Source of the DNA: Nymphalis io
Taxonomy: Eukaryota > Arthropoda > Insecta > Lepidoptera > Nymphalidae
Direction: 5' to 3'
Assembly: GCF_905147045.1 (NCBI RefSeq)
Contig: NC_065897.1
Coordinates: 6,401,001-6,465,000, forward strand
Length of the DNA: 64,000 bases
In this document: in pieces, positions 59,665 to 64,000 of the stretch
Layout of the letters: each line of letters opens with the position of its first letter
How positions within the stretch are numbered: the stretch's first letter is position 1
The notes under the pieces: model-generated
What the model was told of the DNA's origin: nothing
Databases searched by the model: none
Seen by the model: only the letters and a program-made list of their open reading frames with translations
Made by a program: the position numbers and the translations under genes

Positions 59665-59889
59665 TTAGGTAATTAAATAGACTATGCAATGTAGGATTTT
59701 GAAAACATTTATGTTTGTTTCGCGTTCGTGTTTAATAAGTAATTTTGTATAAGCATCAGCGTCTCGTGGCAATGTTGAAGCACATGCGCTCGCGGCGTAA
59801 ATAAACACGCACCATTCCGCAAATACTTTGCGGATTTTGAACCCGAAATTGTTACGACTCATTACTGTGCATTTATTTATACGAATCAT
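59665..59889 (-). CDS. Possible small secreted-protein ORF
   Basis: An ATG-started 74-codon ORF; a second in-frame ATG at 59862 gives 65 aa with a basic start (MSRNNFGFKIRK), a hydrophobic stretch (VFAEWCVFIYAASACA) and a polar remainder (STLPRDADAYTKLLIKHERE), the outline of a signal peptide plus short mature chain. It is more GC-rich than its flanks. No homologue is recognised, and an ORF of this length can occur by chance, so this is only a candidate. Confidence 0.2.
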   Translation of the reverse strand: MIRINKCTVMSRNNFGFKIRKVFAEWCVFIYAASACASTLPRDADAYTKLLIKHERETNINVFKILHCIVYLIT

Positions 59890-61479
59890 TATTAATTGTA
59901 GATTAATTTCAAATAAAAAAATGTTAATGTAAATAATATAATGATAAACCTCGTTCGTGTTTGAGGTGAAATACTAATTTACTAATTCCTGTGTTTTAGT
60001 TGAAAATTTAACAGTTTAAAAACCATAGGTAGCTTCACTGATAAGGTCGTTTATCTCATATTAATGTATCAACGCGATAGTATCTCAAGAACGTCCGTTT
60101 CGCCTTGATGTAAATTTTAGTAAGGGTAGTTTTAGTTCAGAAGAATTTAGCGAACTAACAAAGAGATGTAAATAGCGGCTCTGTTTGACACGACAACGAA
60201 GATGATCTTCTTGAACATCTTTCTTTATACGAAAGCTATCCATGACATCTTATAATGAAAAAAAAAACATATTCTTTGGTGGAAAAATTAATTATATTTA
60301 AAATTACAAAATGAGTAAAGTTGCGTCACACGAATAATAATTACCACATCGCATGAACTGAAATTGCTCTTTCAAAATGTTTAATATTACAATAATTAAT
60401 AATACCTATATTATTTTAAATTAAAATAAAAACTAAAGCGTATGAACGTCATGTATAACTTCAATACACATGTATATATATTATTTTTGTATGTAGGTTG
60501 GTTTATATACGGAACAGTAATTGCTTTGAAAAGTTATTTCCTCGTAGTCCTTTGTTAAACTTTGATGGTATACAAGTGCGCTTTGTTTCACAGATGGAAC
60601 CAAACAAAGTCAGTTCGACATGTGGTCTGTTTTTTTTACTTCCACTAACACAGTGCTCCATTTTCAAACTATACGTCATATAGCTTGTGTTTATAACAAC
60701 CAAAGTATTGTTCTCTACTTAAATGAAAAAATTATTCAATCAATTAATTTATAAAAAAATATTTATTTAAGATAATACATTCGATGTGTGAAAAATTTAA
60801 ATAAAATATCTTCATTTTTTTATATATTTAAGAGAAAGCTTTAATGATCGATCAGTGTGTCGGAAACGTAACTCTATAAAATAACCCAGTTATAAATACG
60901 GTTCGGAATGTAAGATATTTATATTTCGCATACGATACGAAACAGCTGCGTGTGTTTGCAAGATGTCACCCCTTGTCACACATTTTTCATTTTATATAAA
61001 AAAATCAAAAGCTGAGATTGTTCATAAAATACCTAAACATTTACCACAATATGTATTTTGCTCTAGATTGATTTTGAGCAGTAGAGCTTAATACTTTATA
61101 ACACTATACCAACGCTAAATTCCTGTTTATTTAAAACCTATTTAATGTGGGTGTCTACATATATTACAACAAATGACAAGGATAATATTGAATCACAGTA
61201 CCTAATTTATTGATTTTTCATACTCAAACAACATCATTCTATATTTCACCTAGCATATGTTACCCAATAGGTAAACGGAACTAGTACCAACTATGAATGA
61301 ACGTCAACGTCAACAATGTACGGCGTTTATTTACAAACATTAAAAGCTGGCGTGCGCTACCAAAATGGACACACCGCATGTGCATTGGAATTAAATCTGG
61401 TCGCAGGCTCCCCTTCATAAACGAATACGTACGTGATTTCTTTGCTCGGGTTGGGACGCTTCCTGCTCGCGCGTGCTAA

Positions 61480-61625
61480 GAAAGCTTCCCTTCCTCGTGA
61501 AAGTCCACACGTGTGGCACGCCGATCCACCTGCGCGCGCGCAGAGCTGAGATAGGCCGCCGTCCAGAACCCGACGCGCGTTCGACGGGATGTGTTGTGCT
61601 TAGTGCGTTACATATCTCCGGAGTC
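61480..61625 (+). promoter_or_regulatory. CpG-rich 5' region of the right-edge gene
   Basis: A sharp rise in G+C and CpG (including CCTGCGCGCGCGCAG near 61530) just upstream of the ATG at 61626, in a window otherwise poor in CpG. It probably contains the promoter or 5' UTR of the gene starting there. Confidence 0.45.
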
Positions 61626-64000
61626 ATGGGACCCCAATTCGACTACTGTCTGCGAGCCACCAGTGAGTGTCTTGTATATATTTTATTATTATTATTTTAT
61701 ATACTTGATATCCAATAATTAATGATAGTTCCGAATATTATGTTGTTATTAGAGTAACACGAAATAGTAATTTAAAACCAAAGCGTAACTGACTAATGCA
61801 CATGCATAAACTGATAATAGTATTGATTTAAATGCAAACATAATATTAATTGAGGAAACGATCGTACCTATATTATCTAAAGTTATATGTATACCTATGT
61901 ACATCTCGATTTATAATTAACATCGTATCATAACGTTTAAATTTAAAACTAATTCATTATATTTAGTTTTACGAAGAAAAAATTTAATTTATTTAACAAA
62001 TTTCACATACATTTTATAAATTTTGTTTTTCTTCCGGAACATTTCATTTTACGTTTTCCAAGAATTTAGATTGATTCATCAGACAACAGATGTTTTGAAG
62101 ACTATGCCATACGTTTCACTGTAAATATATTACGATTGAATTCATACAAATATAAAAATTCGTAATTTTGTATAACAATCAGCGTTTATAATATTTTCTC
62201 ACGATACTTATTTATGTTTTGTACTTCTGTACATTTCAATGAATTCATTCACATTCATTTCAAAAGAAACATGTCTAATGTTTCTTGTTCGGAAATTCGT
62301 TTACTATTGTATGTTACTTGTTGTTTTTATGGGACACGTGTACCGAGGGCAAATCACCCCGCTTTGTGAAAATACTTTAACACATATATGCGGGTTAACG
62401 AAATTTGTATTAAAAGGATACAAATTTAATCAATTACTAATAATGTACGTAAAATAGCGACTGTTGGAAATTTTAGTTAGATAATATATAATAATAATAT
62501 TCATATCTAAATCGATATTTCATTCTTAAGTACCGACCCTCTCTCAACGATCCATTACCCACACCAAGTTGTTTCTTATAACATAAAAATATTTTCCAAA
62601 ATTAAGCTAAAACATTTTAATATAGCGGAAACATTTTATTGTTTATATATTAAGGATAAAAGTATTGATTAGTAATTTTTGTGTGTTAAATATACAATTA
62701 AAATGTAATGATAGATTACAGTTATTATATTAAAGTTATTCATATAAGACCAAACTGATATCCCTCAAATATTAAAGCCCTAAATTGAATTACGGTTCAA
62801 ACCCGGGCAAGCACCACTGAATTTTCATGTGCTTAATTTGTGATTATAATTCATCTCGTGCTTTACGGTGAAGGAAAACATCGTGAGGAAACCTGCATGT
62901 GTCTAATTTCACTGAAATTCTGCCACATGTGTATTCCACCAACCCGCATTGGAGCAGCGTGGTGGAATAAGCTCCAAACCTTCTCCTCAAAAAGAGGAGA
63001 GGAGGCCTTTAGCCCAGCAGTGGGACATTCACAGGCTGTTGCATTATTACATCATCATCATCATCAAATTGAATTACGGTGACGTTTATTATGGAAACTA
63101 GTATAGGACGTAGTTCATTAAAATTCCGCGTGACACTTGCGCAGAACGACGAGGAAACGGACAATCTTTAATAATTATATAATAATAACAAAAAATTAAG
63201 ATTCGAGTCAATAATGAAGTCCTCTAAGTTCAAGAATACTTTTCTAAAGAGTATTTTAATACGTTACTACTGCAATGTATAAGTAAAGTACTTTTTAATT
63301 AGTAAGTAGTGATTATTTTTCCGTGTAAACTCGTGACAAACCTTACTTTGTTAGGAAAATTATAATTTAAATTTATAACTGCTATTCTATTGGCATTCAT
63401 TGCCTAAGCGGTGCAAATACTGATTGTCTAAATAGGTTTATCTAGGAATTATCGCCCCATATAAGAACAGTAGAAGGAATGAAGATTACTTTCAATTCGC
63501 ATTTTCCGGCTTACAAAAGTAGGTTGGTCTACGGTCCGCTCTGGACATAATGGAGAGCCGTTAGTTCATTGTCGTTATTGAATAATTCCCGCGCGACTCA
63601 GTCGCTTGGCGCTAGCCAACTGGCGACGGGTTCTCAGGGCTAGTGATGGTGATCATCGGTAAGCAGTCACCTTGAAATAAAGTGTATACATGTTTAACTT
63701 TAAAAAAATTAACTTTTATATATATTTATACATATATAGAATTTGTGATAATCAAATATACTTTTTTAAAAGTTATTTAATTATCACGTCAAAAAAAATA
63801 AAATATATCTCAAGAATTTTAAGTAGCCTGAATTTATCCATTTGTTACAGACAATCCATCATATTTCGCGTTTTCCGATAAAGATGTCGCTGACAGCGCC
63901 GGCCCTCATTCATCGGCGTCAGAACAATATTCCAGGTCAGCGCCAGCACGTGCTTGGGCGGATGGCGGTCGACCCTTAAGTTCACCGCGTAGACGCGAGC
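61626..64000 (+). CDS. Start of an unidentified gene, truncated by the window edge
   Basis: First coding exon 61626-61662: ATG in good context (GTCATGG), reading MGPQFDYCLRAT plus one base, then a consensus donor GTGAGT. A shared second exon starts at 63851 after tttgttacag and stays open in the continuing phase to the end of the window (NPSYFAFSDKDVADSAG.., then a serine/arginine/alanine-rich stretch with SPRRRE). Coding quality of the second exon is good: GC-rich, biased composition, no stop in 150 nt. The visible part looks like a disordered N-terminal region, and I do not recognise the family. The intron (about 2.2 kb) contains a SINE, a small ORF at 62239-62457, and a second candidate first exon ending at 63658. 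Confidence 0.6.
62793..63066 (+). repeat. SINE family A, truncated just before the B box
   Basis: Begins at GGTTCAAACCCGGGCAAGC (B box) and runs through the family A body to CAGGCTGTTGC, ending in a CATCAT repeat tail instead of the TACTG tail of the 16449 copy. A short plus-strand frame across it is repeat-borne. Confidence 0.85.
63598..63658 (+). other. Candidate alternative first exon of the right-edge gene
   Basis: A CpG-rich patch contains an insect initiator match (TCAGTC, 63598-63603), then 46 bases after the initiator A an ATG at 63646 opening four codons (MVII) plus one base before GTAAGC at 63659. This is the same exit phase as the exon at 61626-61662, so both can splice in frame to 63851 and produce two N-termini (MGPQFDYCLRAT-N.. 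or MVII-D..). Confidence 0.4.

Larger units (their letters stand above)
48424..61600. other. Long interval without a confident gene
   Basis: About 13 kb between the DNAJC12 start and the right-hand gene. Contents I can name: a palindrome at 48906, a faint retroelement-like frame at 50033, SINE A fragments at 51377 and 56528, an open GC-richer stretch at 51988, a hairpin at 53600, a 48-bp duplication at 55203, LINE-like text at 57395-57560, family B (minus) at 57695 and a small ORF at 59665. The rest is AT-rich with nothing I can interpret; part may be regulatory DNA of the flanking genes. Confidence 0.45.

Noticed and set aside
1..64000. CRISPR arrays, bacterial operons, integrated virus genes
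   Set aside because: No regularly spaced direct repeats of CRISPR type, no polycistronic gene layout and no viral protein motifs were seen. The window is consistent with ordinary insect nuclear DNA.

Overview
This is an AT-rich eukaryotic nuclear window (roughly 30% G+C by eye). The genes have short GT-AG exons, the introns are full of young short interspersed repeats, and there are long gene-poor stretches. Protein similarities (KLHDC3, DCAF13, prolyl 4-hydroxylase alpha, DNAJC12) say animal. The dispersed repeats, tRNA-headed SINEs and the abundant unit that starts with GGTGGTAG and ends in ATTCTATAAAA, are of the kind that fill butterfly and moth genomes. I therefore read it as a lepidopteran chromosome; a nymphalid butterfly is plausible but not proven.

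Layout. 1-10 kb has no complete gene. It holds repeats, a pair of perfect TATCGATA (DRE-type) sites near 4.52 kb next to a possible minus-strand first exon, and an isolated GC-rich exon-like block at 9293-9367. 10.56-13.65 kb is a complete KLHDC3-like Kelch gene (+, 383 aa). 15.25-17.67 kb is a complete DCAF13/Sof1 gene (-, 448 aa), convergent with it. 17.7-24.9 kb is non-coding, with a short hAT-like MITE that has a perfect 8-bp target duplication. 26.35-36.77 kb is a complete collagen prolyl 4-hydroxylase alpha gene (+, 11 main coding exons plus two predicted in-frame microexons of 21 and 24 nt), with introns full of repeats. 36.8-47.5 kb is a gene desert apart from the P4HA 3' end and repeats. 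47.56-48.42 kb is a DNAJC12-like J-protein gene (-, 170 aa). 48.4-61.6 kb is again without a confident gene. From 61.63 kb to the right edge lies the start of an unrecognised plus-strand gene with two candidate alternative first coding exons, both ending in the same phase and splicing to a shared second exon at 63851 that runs off the window.

The four complete genes act in unrelated processes: protein quality control through a cullin-2 receptor, small-subunit rRNA processing, collagen hydroxylation in the ER, and Hsp70 co-chaperoning. Nothing suggests a functional cluster. I found no CRISPR array, viral gene set or bacterial-style operon. The novelty is at small scale: microexons, alternative first exons, orphan exon and promoter signals, strong hairpins, and repeat architecture. 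All exon boundaries were derived by hand from splice consensus, phase and homology, with no transcript data.
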